NCBI RefSeq assembly: GCF_008630065.1
Contig: NZ_VWPL01000005.1
Location: 120,130 to 184,129, forward strand
Source: Blastochloris sulfoviridis
Lineage (GTDB): Bacteria; Pseudomonadota; Alphaproteobacteria; Rhizobiales; Xanthobacteraceae
Length of the DNA: 64,000 nucleotides
Reading direction: 5' to 3'
Shown: one piece after another, positions 40,535-50,172 of the stretch
Position numbering within the stretch: the stretch's first letter is position 1
Layout: the number at the start of each line of letters is the position of its first letter
Program-made: the position numbers and the translations under genes
The notes under the pieces: generated by a model
The model's input: the letters and a program-made list of their open reading frames with translations, nothing else
What the model was told of the DNA's origin: nothing
The model's database searches: none

Positions 40535-41638
40535 ATGATGAACGTCACGATCAGAGTTGCCGCGCTGCTGTCGGCGGTTCTCGTCAGCGCTGCCGCCCAG
40601 CCGCAGGCCAGCGCCGCGCAGCTTCCCGAGCTGCAGCCGCCCATGCTGCGCTCGTCGGTGTCGATTACCGGCGCCCTCGTGCGGATTGGCGATCTCGTCG
40701 AGAATGCCGGCACGGTCGGCAGCGTTCCAGTCTTTCGCGCGCCCGATCTCGGCACCACCGGCACGGTCGGCATCGATCGCGTGCTGGAGGCGTTGAAGCC
40801 GTTCGGCCTGTCGGCGCTCGACACGCGCGGCCTGTCGGACGTGGTGGTCACCCGCCGCAGCCGCGCCATCCACCCCGACCACATCAAGGCGGCCCTGGCC
40901 AACGCCATCTCCACCCAGACCGGCGCCGCCCGCGCCAAGGATCTGCTGATCAAACTCGACCGGCAGCCGCAGACGCTGCAGGTCGAGGAAGCGGTCACCG
41001 GCGAGCTGCAGGTGAAGCACCTCTATTACGACCCGCGCACCGGCCGCTTCGATGCCACCCTCGACCTTCCCGGCTCCGAGGCGTTGCGCCGGCAGGCGAC
41101 GCGCATCACCGGCGCCGCGGTCGCGACGGTGGAGGCGGTGGTGCTGGCCCGTGCGGTGGCGCGCGGCGAGATGCTGCGGCCGACCGACGTGGTCATCGAG
41201 CGTCGCCCGCGCACCGAGCTTGGCGCGGACGGCTTCATTGCGCCCGACTCGGCCCTCGGCATGGCGCCGCGGCGGGCGCTGGCCGCCGGCCAGCTCCTGC
41301 GCGCCTCGGACCTGATGAAGCCCGATCTGGTGACGCGCAACGACCTCGTCACGCTGGTGTTCGAGACGCCGGGCGTCACGGTCTCGACCCGCGGCAAGGC
41401 GAACTCGTCGGGCGGCGAAGGCGAGACGGTCAGCGTCACCAATCTCCAGTCCAAGCGCATCATCCAGGGTGTCGTCACCGCCCCCGGCACGGTGAGAGTG
41501 TCGGCCACCGCGGTCACGACCAGCGCCGTCCTGCCGACCGATCCGACCGTAACCGGCTCGATCCGATCCACCCCGGTGCGCACCGAAATCATCCGTCCCG
41601 CGTCCGGGCTTGCCCCCTCGGCCGAGCCCCGCAGTTGA
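40535..41638 (+). CDS. flgA: Flagellar P-ring formation chaperone FlgA
   Basis: A 367-residue protein with a signal peptide (VAALLSAVLVSAAAQPQASA). The C-terminal SAF/FlgA domain includes VVLARAVARGEMLRPTDVVI, APRRALAAGQLLRASDLMKP and NDLVTLVFETPGVTVSTRG. FlgA is the periplasmic chaperone for FlgI P-ring assembly. It is longer than the enteric protein because of an extended N-terminal half, as is common in alphaproteobacteria. ATG 40535 follows AGAGG; a GTG at 40526 is a possible alternative. Its client flgI is about 6 kb away. Confidence 0.92.
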   Translation: MMNVTIRVAALLSAVLVSAAAQPQASAAQLPELQPPMLRSSVSITGALVRIGDLVENAGTVGSVPVFRAPDLGTTGTVGIDRVLEALKPFGLSALDTRGLSDVVVTRRSRAIHPDHIKAALANAISTQTGAARAKDLLIKLDRQPQTLQVEEAVTGELQVKHLYYDPRTGRFDATLDLPGSEALRRQATRITGAAVATVEAVVLARAVARGEMLRPTDVVIERRPRTELGADGFIAPDSALGMAPRRALAAGQLLRASDLMKPDLVTRNDLVTLVFETPGVTVSTRGKANSSGGEGETVSVTNLQSKRIIQGVVTAPGTVRVSATAVTTSAVLPTDPTVTGSIRSTPVRTEIIRPASGLAPSAEPRS

Positions 41639-41664
41639 GCCGTCGCTTCCGAAAGGCGTATCCA

Positions 41665-42432
41665 ATGTCCTGGCCCCTCATGTCCCGGCCCCTGTCCTCC
41701 TCGCTCGCACGGCTGGCGCTCGTTAGCGTGTCGGCTGCGGCCCTGGGCGGCTGCGCCGCGTTCGACCGTTTGGCGAATGTCGGCCAGCAGCCGGCGCTTT
41801 CGGCGATCGACAACCCCACCTCCCAGCCCGGCTACAAGCCGGTGCAGATGCCGATGCCCGACCCGATCCCCGCCTCCTACAGCCCCAATTCGCTGTGGCG
41901 GAACGGCTCGCGCGCCTTCTTCAAGGACCAGCGCGCCCAGCAGGTCGGCGACATTCTCACCGTCAAGGTGAAATTCACCGACAAGGCCGAAATCGAGAAC
42001 GAGACCAAGCGCGAGCGCACCAATTCCGAGGAGACGAATCTCGAGGCGATGCTCGGCAAGAACAAGCTGCCGATCCTCGGCGCCGCGATTCCCTCGACCC
42101 TGCTATCGACCGATTCCAACTCGGTCAGCGAAGGCAAGGGTACCGTCACCCGCTCGGAAGAACTGGAGACCAACGTCGCCGCCGTGGTCACCCAGGTGCT
42201 GCCGAACGGCAACTTGGTGGTCGAGGGCAAGCAGGAGATCCGGGTGAACTTCGAGATCCGCGAGCTGATCGTCGGCGGCATCGTCCGGCCCGAGGACATC
42301 GAATCGGACAACACCATCTCGTCGGAAAAGATCGCCCAGGCCCGCATCGCCTATGGCGGTCGCGGCCAGATCACCGACATCCAGCAGCCGCGCTACGGCC
42401 AGCAGGTCATGGACATCATCCTGCCGTTCTGA
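41665..42432 (+). CDS. flgH: Flagellar L-ring lipoprotein FlgH
   Basis: A 255-residue outer-membrane lipoprotein that forms the L-ring. The lipobox ALGGC places the lipidated cysteine near residue 29. Core motifs are SLWRNGSRAFFKDQRAQQVGDILTV, VVTQVLPNGNLVVEGKQEIRVN and GRGQITDIQQPRYGQQVMDIILPF, the classic FlgH C-terminus. ATG 41665 with AAAGG upstream is preferred to the TTG at 41635 that overlaps the flgA stop. Last gene of the operon; a strong terminator lies 133 bases beyond the stop. Confidence 0.96.
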   Translation: MSWPLMSRPLSSSLARLALVSVSAAALGGCAAFDRLANVGQQPALSAIDNPTSQPGYKPVQMPMPDPIPASYSPNSLWRNGSRAFFKDQRAQQVGDILTVKVKFTDKAEIENETKRERTNSEETNLEAMLGKNKLPILGAAIPSTLLSTDSNSVSEGKGTVTRSEELETNVAAVVTQVLPNGNLVVEGKQEIRVNFEIRELIVGGIVRPEDIESDNTISSEKIAQARIAYGGRGQITDIQQPRYGQQVMDIILPF

Positions 42433-42564
42433 CGGCACCCCGTTGCGGGCCTCGGCCCGCGGGCGAAGAGGTACAGGTTTCGCGTCACCCTTCGCCCGAA
42501 CCTACCGGCCGCATCGCGGCCGAGCCCTCCCCGCCGTCTGCTCCCCAAGTGCGACGGCATCGGC

Positions 42565-42597
42565 GCGCGGTCCCCGCTCTCCCCGCGGGGACCGCGC
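42565..42597. terminator. Bidirectional hairpin between flgH and the alcohol dehydrogenase gene
   Basis: A perfect 13-bp stem, GCGCGGTCCCCGC paired with GCGGGGACCGCGC, with a 7-base TCTCCCC loop. It lies between two convergent genes, 28 bases beyond the alcohol dehydrogenase stop. It has only a weak T tract (TTCCGTT) on the plus side. Confidence 0.7.
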
Positions 42598-42625
42598 TTC
42601 CGTTCTATGGCTGCCGCAGCGGCGT

Positions 42626-43693
42626 TCACTGCCAGCCCGCAGCCGCCCCCTTCAGCGAGCCCATGTCGATGACGAAGCGGTACTTCACGTCCGACTTCAC
42701 CATCCGCACATAGGCATCCTCGATCTGCTGGATCGGGATCATCTCGATATCGGCGGTGATGTTGTGGGCGCCGCAGAAGTCGAGCATCTCCTGCGTCTCC
42801 TTGATGCCGCCGATCAGCGAGCCCGCGAAGTTGCGGCGGCTGAAGATCAGGCTGAAGGCGTTCACCGGCAGCGGCTTGTCGGGGGCGCCGACCTGCACCA
42901 GCGTCGCATCGCGCTTCAGGAGCGCAAGATAGGGGTTGATGTCGTGCGGCGCGGCCACCGTGTCGATGATCAGGTCGAAGCGCGACGCTTGCGCCTTCAT
43001 CGCCGCCGGATCGGTCGACAGCACGCCGGCGACGGCGCCCAGGCGCTGGCCGTCGGCGATCTTCGACGGCGAGGTGGTGAACAGCGTGACGTGGGCGCCC
43101 ATGGAGCGGGCGAGCTTCACCGCCATGTGGCCGAGGCCGCCGAGGCCGACCACGCCGACCGTCTTGCCCGGCCCCGCGCCCCAGTGCCTGAGCGGCGAAT
43201 AGGTGGTGATGCCGGCGCACAGCAGTGGCGCGGCGGCGGCCGGATCGAGATTGTCGGGCACGCGCAGCACGAAGTCCTGCGTCACCACGATGTGGCTGGA
43301 ATAGCCGCCGAAGGTGTGGCCGCCCAGCACCTTGTCCGGGCCGTTATAGGTGGCGACGAAGCCGGTCTCGCAATACTGCTCGAGCCCCTCGCGGCAGCTC
43401 GGACAGGTGCGGCATGAATCGACCAGACAGCCGACCGCGGCGAGGTCGCCGACCTTGAAGCGCTTCACCTGATCGCCGACCGCGATCACTCGGCCGACGA
43501 TCTCGTGGCCGGGAATGCAGGGATAGAGCGTGCCGGGCCATTCGGAGCGCACCGTGTGCAGGTCGGAATGGCAGACGCCGCAATAGAGGATCTCGATGGC
43601 GACGTCCTCAGGCCCGGGATCGCGGCGGTTGAAGGTGTAGGGCAGAAGCGGCTTGGTGGGATCTTCGGCGGCAAATCCGACGCAGCTGAACAT
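42626..43693 (-). CDS. Zinc-dependent NAD(P)-dependent alcohol dehydrogenase (cinnamyl-alcohol dehydrogenase/YahK-like)
   Basis: A 355-residue medium-chain dehydrogenase. The catalytic zinc ligands lie in LYCGVCHSDLHT and IPGHEIVG. The structural zinc loop is CRTCPSCREGLEQYC. The Rossmann motif is VGVVGLGGLGHMAVKLAR. KYRFVIDM at the end is typical of the CAD/YahK aldehyde-reductase branch, which usually reduces aldehydes with NADPH. It lies 189 bases downstream of the aldo/keto reductase on the same strand, so the two may form an aldehyde-reducing operon under the LysR regulator. Confidence 0.92.
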   Translation of the reverse strand: MFSCVGFAAEDPTKPLLPYTFNRRDPGPEDVAIEILYCGVCHSDLHTVRSEWPGTLYPCIPGHEIVGRVIAVGDQVKRFKVGDLAAVGCLVDSCRTCPSCREGLEQYCETGFVATYNGPDKVLGGHTFGGYSSHIVVTQDFVLRVPDNLDPAAAAPLLCAGITTYSPLRHWGAGPGKTVGVVGLGGLGHMAVKLARSMGAHVTLFTTSPSKIADGQRLGAVAGVLSTDPAAMKAQASRFDLIIDTVAAPHDINPYLALLKRDATLVQVGAPDKPLPVNAFSLIFSRRNFAGSLIGGIKETQEMLDFCGAHNITADIEMIPIQQIEDAYVRMVKSDVKYRFVIDMGSLKGAAAGWQ

Positions 43694-43881
43694 GGTTTGC
43701 GGTCTTCCTGATTTATGGCGTGTGAGGAACGGGCTTCGTTGGCCCGCGGCAACCGAACGCCTCGCCGCGGATGGTGGTCGTCGGTGGGCCGGACCTCCGG
43801 CCGGATCAGGCCTCATCAATGGTGGCGTCCCGTCGATGAGGCGCGCGGTCGCCGCGGCCAGTCGGCCGCGCCGCTGGCACC

Positions 43882-45042
<1,161 letters not shown>

Positions 45043-45075
45043 ATCCATCATTCATGAATTGCCGGGAGATCAGCC

Positions 45076-45969
45076 ATGCGGCGGGACGAACTTGGCGACC
45101 TTGCGGTCTTTCTCACCGTCGCGGAGGAGCTGAGCTTCACCCGCGCCGCCGCCAAGCTCGGCACCTCGCAGTCCGCGCTCAGCTACACCGTGCGGCGGCT
45201 GGAGGAACGGCTCGGCGTCCGGCTGCTGACGCGGACCACCCGCAGCGTGATGCCGACCGCGGCCGGCGAGCGCCTGCTCAGGACCCTCGGCCCGGCGTTC
45301 GAGGACATCGACGCCGAGCTCGCCGCGCTGAGCGCGCTGCGCGACAAGCCCGCCGGCGCCATCCGCATCACCGCCGGCGAGTACGCCGCCACGTCCATCC
45401 TGTGGCCGGCGCTCGACAGGCTGCTGCCGCACTACCCCGACATCAAGGTCGAGATCGAGGTCGACTACGGCCTGACCGACATCGTTGCCGAACGGTTCGA
45501 CGCCGGGGTGCGGCTGGGCGAGCAGGTCGCCAAGGACATGATCGCGGTACCGATCGGGCCCGAGATGCGCATGGCCGCCGCCGCGGCGCCGAGCTATTTC
45601 GCGACGCGGCCGCCGCCGCGCACCCCTCAGGACCTCACCGCCCACAGCTGCATCAATCTGCGCCTGCCGACCTATGGCGGCCTCTATGCCTGGGAGTTCG
45701 AGAAGGATGGGCGCGAACTCAGGGTGCGGGTCGAAGGCCAGCTGGCGTTCAACACCGTGGGCCTGATCGTCGGCGCCGCCGTCGCCGGGTTCGGCATCGC
45801 CTGCCTGCTTGAGGTCGACATGGCGGCCGAGCTGCGCGCGGGCCGGCTGGTGCGCGTGCTCGACGACTGGTGCCCGCCCTTTCCCGGCTACCACCTCTAT
45901 TATCCGAGCCGCCGCCAGCCGACGCCGGCCCTGGCCCTTCTCGTCGAGGCCCTGCGCTACCGGGGGTGA
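45076..45969 (+). CDS. LysR family transcriptional regulator
   Basis: A 297-residue regulator. The N-terminal winged helix-turn-helix reads LAVFLTVAEELSFTRAAAKL and QSALSYTVRRLEERLGVRLL. It is followed by a periplasmic-binding-like effector domain. It resembles the branch (PgrR/YafC-like) that is usually divergent from aldo/keto reductase or dehydrogenase genes, as here. It probably controls the adjacent reductase and dehydrogenase. Its TGA stop is also the first three bases of a family C repeat. Confidence 0.93.
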   Translation: MRRDELGDLAVFLTVAEELSFTRAAAKLGTSQSALSYTVRRLEERLGVRLLTRTTRSVMPTAAGERLLRTLGPAFEDIDAELAALSALRDKPAGAIRITAGEYAATSILWPALDRLLPHYPDIKVEIEVDYGLTDIVAERFDAGVRLGEQVAKDMIAVPIGPEMRMAAAAAPSYFATRPPPRTPQDLTAHSCINLRLPTYGGLYAWEFEKDGRELRVRVEGQLAFNTVGLIVGAAVAGFGIACLLEVDMAAELRAGRLVRVLDDWCPPFPGYHLYYPSRRQPTPALALLVEALRYRG

Positions 45970-46107
45970 TACGGTTTCCGGCTGATCAAGCCTTCGAGCC
46001 GTATTCCGATCGCCGAAACCCCGTTATCGAGACTTTCCTGCCAACCTGGGGTTTTCGGCGAGACCGTTTCCGGTATCCCGAAGGGATCAACCGGGAACCG
46101 TATGATT
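45967..46107. repeat. Dispersed repeat family C, copy 3 (overlaps LysR stop)
   Basis: It begins TGATACGGTTTCCGGCTGAT, with TGA being the LysR stop codon, and ends AACCGGGAACCGTATGA, an inverted copy of the start. Inner stems include ATCGCCGAAACCCC with GGGGTTTTCGGCGA, and CGGTATCCCGAAGGGATC. It is about 141 bases long. Confidence 0.85.
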
Positions 46108-46136
46108 CGAGCGCTGCGCACGCACGCCGCCTCCGC

Positions 46137-46171
46137 CCAAAACGCCGAACGCCGGCACAGGGCCGGCGTTC
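46137..46171 (-). terminator. dksA terminator
   Basis: A 10-bp stem, GAACGCCGGC at 46147-46156 paired with GCCGGCGTTC at 46162-46171, with a 5-base loop. On the dksA strand it is followed by GGCGTTTTGG. It lies about 50 bases past the dksA stop. Confidence 0.7.
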
Positions 46172-46221
46172 GAAGTTCGTGGACGGCCGACACGGGCCGT
46201 GATCCGCGCCCAGTTGGCCGT

Positions 46222-46698
46222 TCAGTCGTCGCGATAGACCCGCTCGCGGCGCTCGTGGCGCTCCTGGGCTTCCACCGAAAGCGTGGCGATCGGCCGTGCT
46301 TCCAGGCGCTTGAGGGAGATCGGCTCGCCGGTCTCCTCGCAATAGCCGTAGGAGCCGTCCTCCAGCCGGTCGAGCGCGGCGTCGATCTTGGCGATCAGCT
46401 TGCGCTGACGGTCCCGCGCCCGCAATTCGATGGCTCGATCGGTCTCCGAGGAAGCCCGATCGGCAAGATCCGAGTGGTTCTGGTTCTCTTCCTGTAGATT
46501 GAGAAGCGTCTCGCGGCTCTCCTTCAGGATGTCGTCCTTCCAGTTGAGCAGCTTCTTGCGGAAGTACTCACGCTGACGTTCATTCATGAAGGGCTCGTGC
46601 TCGGACGGCTGGTAGTTGCCATCGATCACGATGGACGAGACCGTCGGATCGAACGTCTCGTTGCTCGAAGCATTGGCCATGGTAACACCGTTCTGCAT
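46222..46698 (-). CDS. dksA: RNA polymerase-binding transcription factor DksA (alphaproteobacterial form)
   Basis: A 158-residue DksA. MNERQREYFRKKLLNWKDDI and the coiled coil up to RKLIAKIDAALDRLEDGSYGY are typical. The C-terminal domain reads YCEETGEPISLKRLEARPIA and TLSVEAQERHERRERVYRDD. Only the first of the four zinc-binding cysteines of E. coli DksA remains, as in rhizobial DksA proteins. DksA binds the RNA polymerase secondary channel and works with ppGpp. ATG 46698 has AGGA upstream; ATG 46680 (MANASS) is also possible. Confidence 0.92.
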   Translation of the reverse strand: MQNGVTMANASSNETFDPTVSSIVIDGNYQPSEHEPFMNERQREYFRKKLLNWKDDILKESRETLLNLQEENQNHSDLADRASSETDRAIELRARDRQRKLIAKIDAALDRLEDGSYGYCEETGEPISLKRLEARPIATLSVEAQERHERRERVYRDD

Positions 46699-46807
46699 CG
46701 AGAATATCCTGTTGCGCGTCAGGCTTATAGCCATCCGCACCGGAGGTATCAACGGTCAAGGATGTCGTCGTAACGTCAAATGGCATAACGTGCGAGTAGC
46801 CGCAGCG

Positions 46808-47230
46808 TCAGCGGCCGCCGGAACGCCTGTGCTTGGCGAGTTCCACCGCGACGCGCAACTCGATCGCGTCGATCACCGCCTCAAGCTCCGGCTCGCCCGA
46901 ACTCTCGCGCAGGGTGCCGGCGGCCTGCTCCAGCCGGGCCAGGGCCGGGCCGAGATTCCCGCCGGCCATCAGCGCCAGCTTCATCTCGTCAAGCAGATCG
47001 AGCGCCGTCCGGCCGCGGGCGATGGCCCGGCGGCGGCGCTCGCGCGGGTCGGCCTCCTGCACCATCAGGAGCCCGTCGAGGGCGCGGGCGGGCGCGGCGG
47101 CGGCGGTCCGGGTCGGCTCGGAGACGTCGGCGGAACCGTCCAGGCTGAAGGCCGAGCCGGAGCCATGCGCCCGCCGCATGCGGCCGGTCGCCGTCACATT
47201 GCCTGCCTTGCCCGGTCCCACGATCAGCAT
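46808..47230 (-). CDS. fliX: Flagellar assembly trans-acting regulator FliX
   Basis: A 140-residue protein with GSGSAFSLDGSADV-like early residues and the C-terminal ALDLLDEMKLALMAGGNLGPAL and LEAVIDAIELRVAVELAKHR, characteristic of FliX. In Caulobacter FliX couples early basal-body completion to FlbD/sigma-54 transcription. GGAGGAGCGG fixes the start at 47230. It is divergent from flgI, the same arrangement as in Caulobacter. FlbD is not in the window. Confidence 0.9.
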   Translation of the reverse strand: MLIVGPGKAGNVTATGRMRRAHGSGSAFSLDGSADVSEPTRTAAAAPARALDGLLMVQEADPRERRRRAIARGRTALDLLDEMKLALMAGGNLGPALARLEQAAGTLRESSGEPELEAVIDAIELRVAVELAKHRRSGGR

Positions 47231-47297
47231 GCCGCTCCTCCACCCGCCTTGCGGATGAGCTGGAAACAGACCCGTTGGAAACACTGGACTTCCATAA

Positions 47298-47313
47298 TTA
47301 ACACTTCGTGAAC
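47298..47313. promoter_or_regulatory. CtrA-like box between fliX and flgI
   Basis: The sequence TTAACACTTCGTGAAC matches TTAA-N7-TTAAC with one change (TGAAC). It lies about 70 bases upstream of fliX. fliX is a CtrA target in Caulobacter. Confidence 0.5.
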
Positions 47314-47416
47314 GGATGGGCAGGATTTGCCGGGCTGGGCAAAAATGTCCTGGCTGCGGCCGCCCGGCACCGCCCGCCTTTGCCCACGGATCCAGCAATC
47401 ATCGGCCTTTTTTGGC

Positions 47417-47433
47417 TTGGCACGGCTCTCGCA
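47417..47433 (+). promoter_or_regulatory. Sigma-54 type promoter for flgI
   Basis: The sequence TTGGCACGGCTCTCGCA fits TGGCACG-N4-TTGCA with the -24 element exact and one change in the -12. It is 47 bases before the flgI start and has the same core as the site before flgF. Confidence 0.75.
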
Positions 47434-47479
47434 TGGGAGGGTCCGTTCGCGTCTCTGTTCGCGTCGTGGGGAGTGCCTG

Positions 47480-48598
47480 ATGCTGTCCTTTCTTGCCCGG
47501 CTTGGGAGCCGCCTCGCCGTCATCGGGCTGATGGCGCTCGTCGCCGGTCCCGCGCTCGCCCAGTCGCGCATCAAGGATCTGGTCGACATCGAGGGCGTGC
47601 GCGAGAACCAGCTCATCGGCTACGGCCTCGTCGTCGGCCTCAACGGCACCGGCGACACCCTCAACAACTCGCCCTTCACCCGGCAGTCGCTGCAGGCGAT
47701 GCTGGAACGCCTGGGCGTCAACACCCGCGGCGTCACCATGCGCACCGGCAATGTGGCGGCGGTGATGGTGACGGCCAAGCTGCCGCCCTTCGGCACCCAG
47801 GGCACCCGCATCGACATCGTGGTGTCCGCGCTCGGCGATTCCAAGAGCCTGAAAGGCGGCACGCTGCTGGTCACGCCGCTGCTCGGCGCCGATGGCAATG
47901 TCTATGCGGTGGCGCAGGGCACCGTCGCCATCGCCGGCTTCGAGGCCGAAGGTCAGGCGGCCAAGATCACCCGCGGCGTGCCCACCGTCGGCCGCATCGC
48001 CAATGGCGCCATCATCGAGCGCGAGATCGAATTCGTGCTGCCGCGCATGAACAGCCTGCGGCTGGCGCTGCGCAACCCCGACCTCACCACCGCCCGGCGC
48101 ATCGCCGCGGCGATCAATGACTTCGTCGGCGGCCCCACCGCCGAGCCGCTCGACCGGGGGACCGTCAACGTCACCGTGCCCAAGAACTTCCAGGGCAACA
48201 TCGTGCGCCTGCTCACCGAGGTCGAGCAGCTTCGCGTCGAGCCGGACCAGACCGCGCGCGTGGTGATCGACGAGCAGTCCGGCATCATCGTGATGGGCCG
48301 TGACGTCCGGGTGTCCACCGTCGCCGTCGCCCAGGGCAACCTCACGGTCACCGTCACCGAAGGGCCGCAGGTAAGCCAGCCCCAGGCCTTCTCCAACGGC
48401 CGCACCGTGGTGGCGCCGCGCACCCAGATCGACGTGGAGGAGGACGGCCACAAGCTGGCGGTCGTCGAATCCGGCGTGTCGCTGCAGCAGCTTGTCGACG
48501 GGCTCAACGCGCTCGGCATCGGTCCGCGCGACATGATCTCCATCCTGCAGGCGATCAAGGCATCCGGCGCAATCCAGGCTGAAATCGAGGTGATGTGA
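47480..48598 (+). CDS. flgI: Flagellar P-ring protein FlgI
   Basis: A 372-residue periplasmic P-ring protein with a signal peptide (LAVIGLMALVAGPALAQS). It then reads RIKDLVDIEGVRENQLIGYG and LVVGLNGTGDTLNNSPFTRQ, the canonical FlgI start. The C-terminus LQQLVDGLNALGIGPRDMIS and ILQAIKASGAIQAEIEVM is typical. GGGGAG lies before ATG 47480. It overlaps the next start by one base (TGATG), so flgJ is coupled. Confidence 0.97.
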   Translation: MLSFLARLGSRLAVIGLMALVAGPALAQSRIKDLVDIEGVRENQLIGYGLVVGLNGTGDTLNNSPFTRQSLQAMLERLGVNTRGVTMRTGNVAAVMVTAKLPPFGTQGTRIDIVVSALGDSKSLKGGTLLVTPLLGADGNVYAVAQGTVAIAGFEAEGQAAKITRGVPTVGRIANGAIIEREIEFVLPRMNSLRLALRNPDLTTARRIAAAINDFVGGPTAEPLDRGTVNVTVPKNFQGNIVRLLTEVEQLRVEPDQTARVVIDEQSGIIVMGRDVRVSTVAVAQGNLTVTVTEGPQVSQPQAFSNGRTVVAPRTQIDVEEDGHKLAVVESGVSLQQLVDGLNALGIGPRDMISILQAIKASGAIQAEIEVM

Positions 48599-48912
48599 TG
48601 GCGTCCATTTCCTCCACGGCGCTCATCTCGCGCGGCGGCATGGCGACGAACGCCGTCACCACCGCGCCGGCCGGCAAGGACCCGAAGATCTGGGCCGCGG
48701 CCCAGGACTTCGAGGCGGTGTTCCTCAACTCCATGTTCGAACCGATGTTCGAGGGCCTCGGCAACGAAGGACCGTTCGGCGGCGGCAGCGGCGTCGAAAC
48801 CTGGCGCGGCATGATGGTCGAGGAATGGTCCAAATCGATCGCCGCCGCCGGCGGCATCGGCCTCGCCAACCAGATCTACAGCGACATTCTCGCACTGCAG
48901 GAGAAACGGTGA
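48598..48912 (+). CDS. flgJ: Rod-binding protein (FlgJ N-terminal domain only)
   Basis: A 104-residue protein with the FlgJ rod-scaffold domain: AAQDFEAVFLNSMFEPMFEG, then ETWRGMMVEEWSKSIAAAGGIGLANQI. It lacks the muramidase domain found in enteric FlgJ, as is normal in alphaproteobacteria, so a separate lytic enzyme must open the wall. Its start overlaps the flgI stop, and its own stop overlaps the next start. Confidence 0.9.
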   Translation: MASISSTALISRGGMATNAVTTAPAGKDPKIWAAAQDFEAVFLNSMFEPMFEGLGNEGPFGGGSGVETWRGMMVEEWSKSIAAAGGIGLANQIYSDILALQEKR

Positions 48913-49331
48913 TGACCCACCCCGCCGAGGCGATCCCCCCGGTCGCCATCGAAACCCCGGAGACCGCACGCGACCTTGTGCTGCGTCTCGCCGACACCAT
49001 GGACAAGCTGCTGGAACTGGTCGAGACGGAGACCGAGGTGCTGCGCGTCGGCGAGCACACCCACCTCGACGACATCGAGGCCGGCAAGGTGATGCTTGCG
49101 CGCCGCTACATCCGCGACATCGAATGCCTGAAGGCCAACGCCCCCTATATCGGACAGGCCATCCCCGAGCTGGTGGCGGAGTTCCGCGAGGGCTACGCGC
49201 AGTTCCGCGCCGCGCTCCAGGTCAATCTGGCGGTGCTGGCGCCGCGAAAGGGCGGAGCGGCCCATGGCGGAGCGGCCCACGCCGGCACCGCGGATGGCGC
49301 GGCCTACGCCCGCGCGCAGGCCGGCCGCTGA
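48912..49331 (+). CDS. FlgN-like flagellar chaperone
   Basis: A 139-residue mostly helical protein. DLVLRLADTMDKLLELVETETEVLRVGE and EAGKVMLARRYIRDIECLK resemble the FlgN family of chaperones for hook-associated proteins FlgK and FlgL. The C-terminus is low-complexity (HGGAAHAGTADGAA). The start codon overlaps the flgJ stop (ATGA-like), so it is the third gene of a coupled flgI-flgJ-flgN-like unit. Confidence 0.75.
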   Translation: MTHPAEAIPPVAIETPETARDLVLRLADTMDKLLELVETETEVLRVGEHTHLDDIEAGKVMLARRYIRDIECLKANAPYIGQAIPELVAEFREGYAQFRAALQVNLAVLAPRKGGAAHGGAAHAGTADGAAYARAQAGR

Positions 49332-49666
49332 GACGAAATCCGGTCCTTCAGGCCGGAGCCCGCTCGCTGGGCGGCACCTCGCGGGCACCTGCGGCGCGAC
49401 CCCGCTGCATGACGCGCCTGACTCGCGCGTCACGCCGGCGCATGCCAAGGCACCGGCCACGTCGGCGTGTGGGGCGGCGGGCGACAGCGGCGGGATCCCG
49501 CAAGTCCCCGGCCGCACGGCCCGTTCCGAATCACCCCAAGCCGGCATTAACCAGACTTCCTAACGTCAGCTTAACGCCTCCATGCCACCGTGATTCGGGG
49601 AGCCTTCGAAGGGTTCCACCGGAACCCGGGGCGGACCAGCCGTCCCGTCCGGCACGGGAGGCCAGG
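49332..49666 (+). other. Intergenic region before the flaG-like gene
   Basis: A 335-base gap. The first two thirds show no recognisable element. The last third is AT-richer and has TTAACC at 49547 plus a CtrA-like box at 49560. It probably carries the promoter for the flaG-like gene. Confidence 0.45.
49560..49575 (+). promoter_or_regulatory. CtrA-like box upstream of the flaG-like gene
   Basis: CTAACGTCAGCTTAAC matches TTAA-N7-TTAAC with one change in the first half. It lies 92 bases before the start of the flaG-like gene. A further TTAACC half-site is 10 bases upstream. Confidence 0.45.
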
Positions 49667-50080
49667 ATGGACACGGGCCTGACGATCAAGCCGACTTCGT
49701 CCCCGACCCAGATCGGGGTCGGGCGAGACGACGCCCTGCCGGTACCGAAAGCCGCGCCGACCGAGCTTGCACCGTCGCAGACGGTCACCGCCGCAGCCCC
49801 CAGCACCAATACCCAGGCTCAGCCCGGCAGCCCGTCGCGGCAGGGCACCGAGGCCGAGATGGCCACCCTGTACGCCAACGCCTTCGACTATCTCGACGGC
49901 CGAGTTCTGCTCGACGCGCAGTCGTGCGAGGTCGTCTTCCGCATGATCGACGTGCGGACCCGCAAGGTGGTCGAACAGGTGCCCGACCAGGCGCTGCTGC
50001 GTCTGCGCGCCTACACCCGGGCGATCGCATCGGGCGAAGCGCTCAGCGCCGTGGCCGCGCGCTCCAACCTCGCCGCCTGA
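49667..50080 (+). CDS. FlaG-like flagellar protein
   Basis: A 137-residue protein. A Ser/Thr/Pro-rich N-terminal half is followed by YLDGRVLLDAQSCEVVFRMI and DVRTRKVVEQVPDQALLRLR, which resembles the FlaG domain (beta strand, D-x-x-T-x-x-V-V-x-Q-x-P, helix). FlaG affects filament length in other bacteria. GGGAGG precedes the ATG. It lies upstream of a flagellin-like gene and flaF/flbT, which supports the call. Confidence 0.65.
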   Translation: MDTGLTIKPTSSPTQIGVGRDDALPVPKAAPTELAPSQTVTAAAPSTNTQAQPGSPSRQGTEAEMATLYANAFDYLDGRVLLDAQSCEVVFRMIDVRTRKVVEQVPDQALLRLRAYTRAIASGEALSAVAARSNLAA

Positions 50081-50096
50081 CCGCCCCCTCCCCCGC

Positions 50097-50156
50097 CATC
50101 CTCGCCGCCGCCATCCTTGCCGCCGCCATGCGTGCCGCCGCCATGCGTGCCGCCTT
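50097..50156. repeat. Four tandem 15-bp repeats
   Basis: Units start at 50097, 50112, 50127 and 50142, with consensus CATSCKTGCCGCCGC. They lie between the flaG-like and flagellin-like genes. No coding frame is evident. Confidence 0.85.
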
Positions 50157-50172
50157 TGGCGCGCCGTCCGCC

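Noticed and set aside
46808..47398. Longer FliX start at 47398
   Set aside because: The extra codons overlap the CtrA-like promoter region, and GGAGGAGCGG directly supports the start at 47230.
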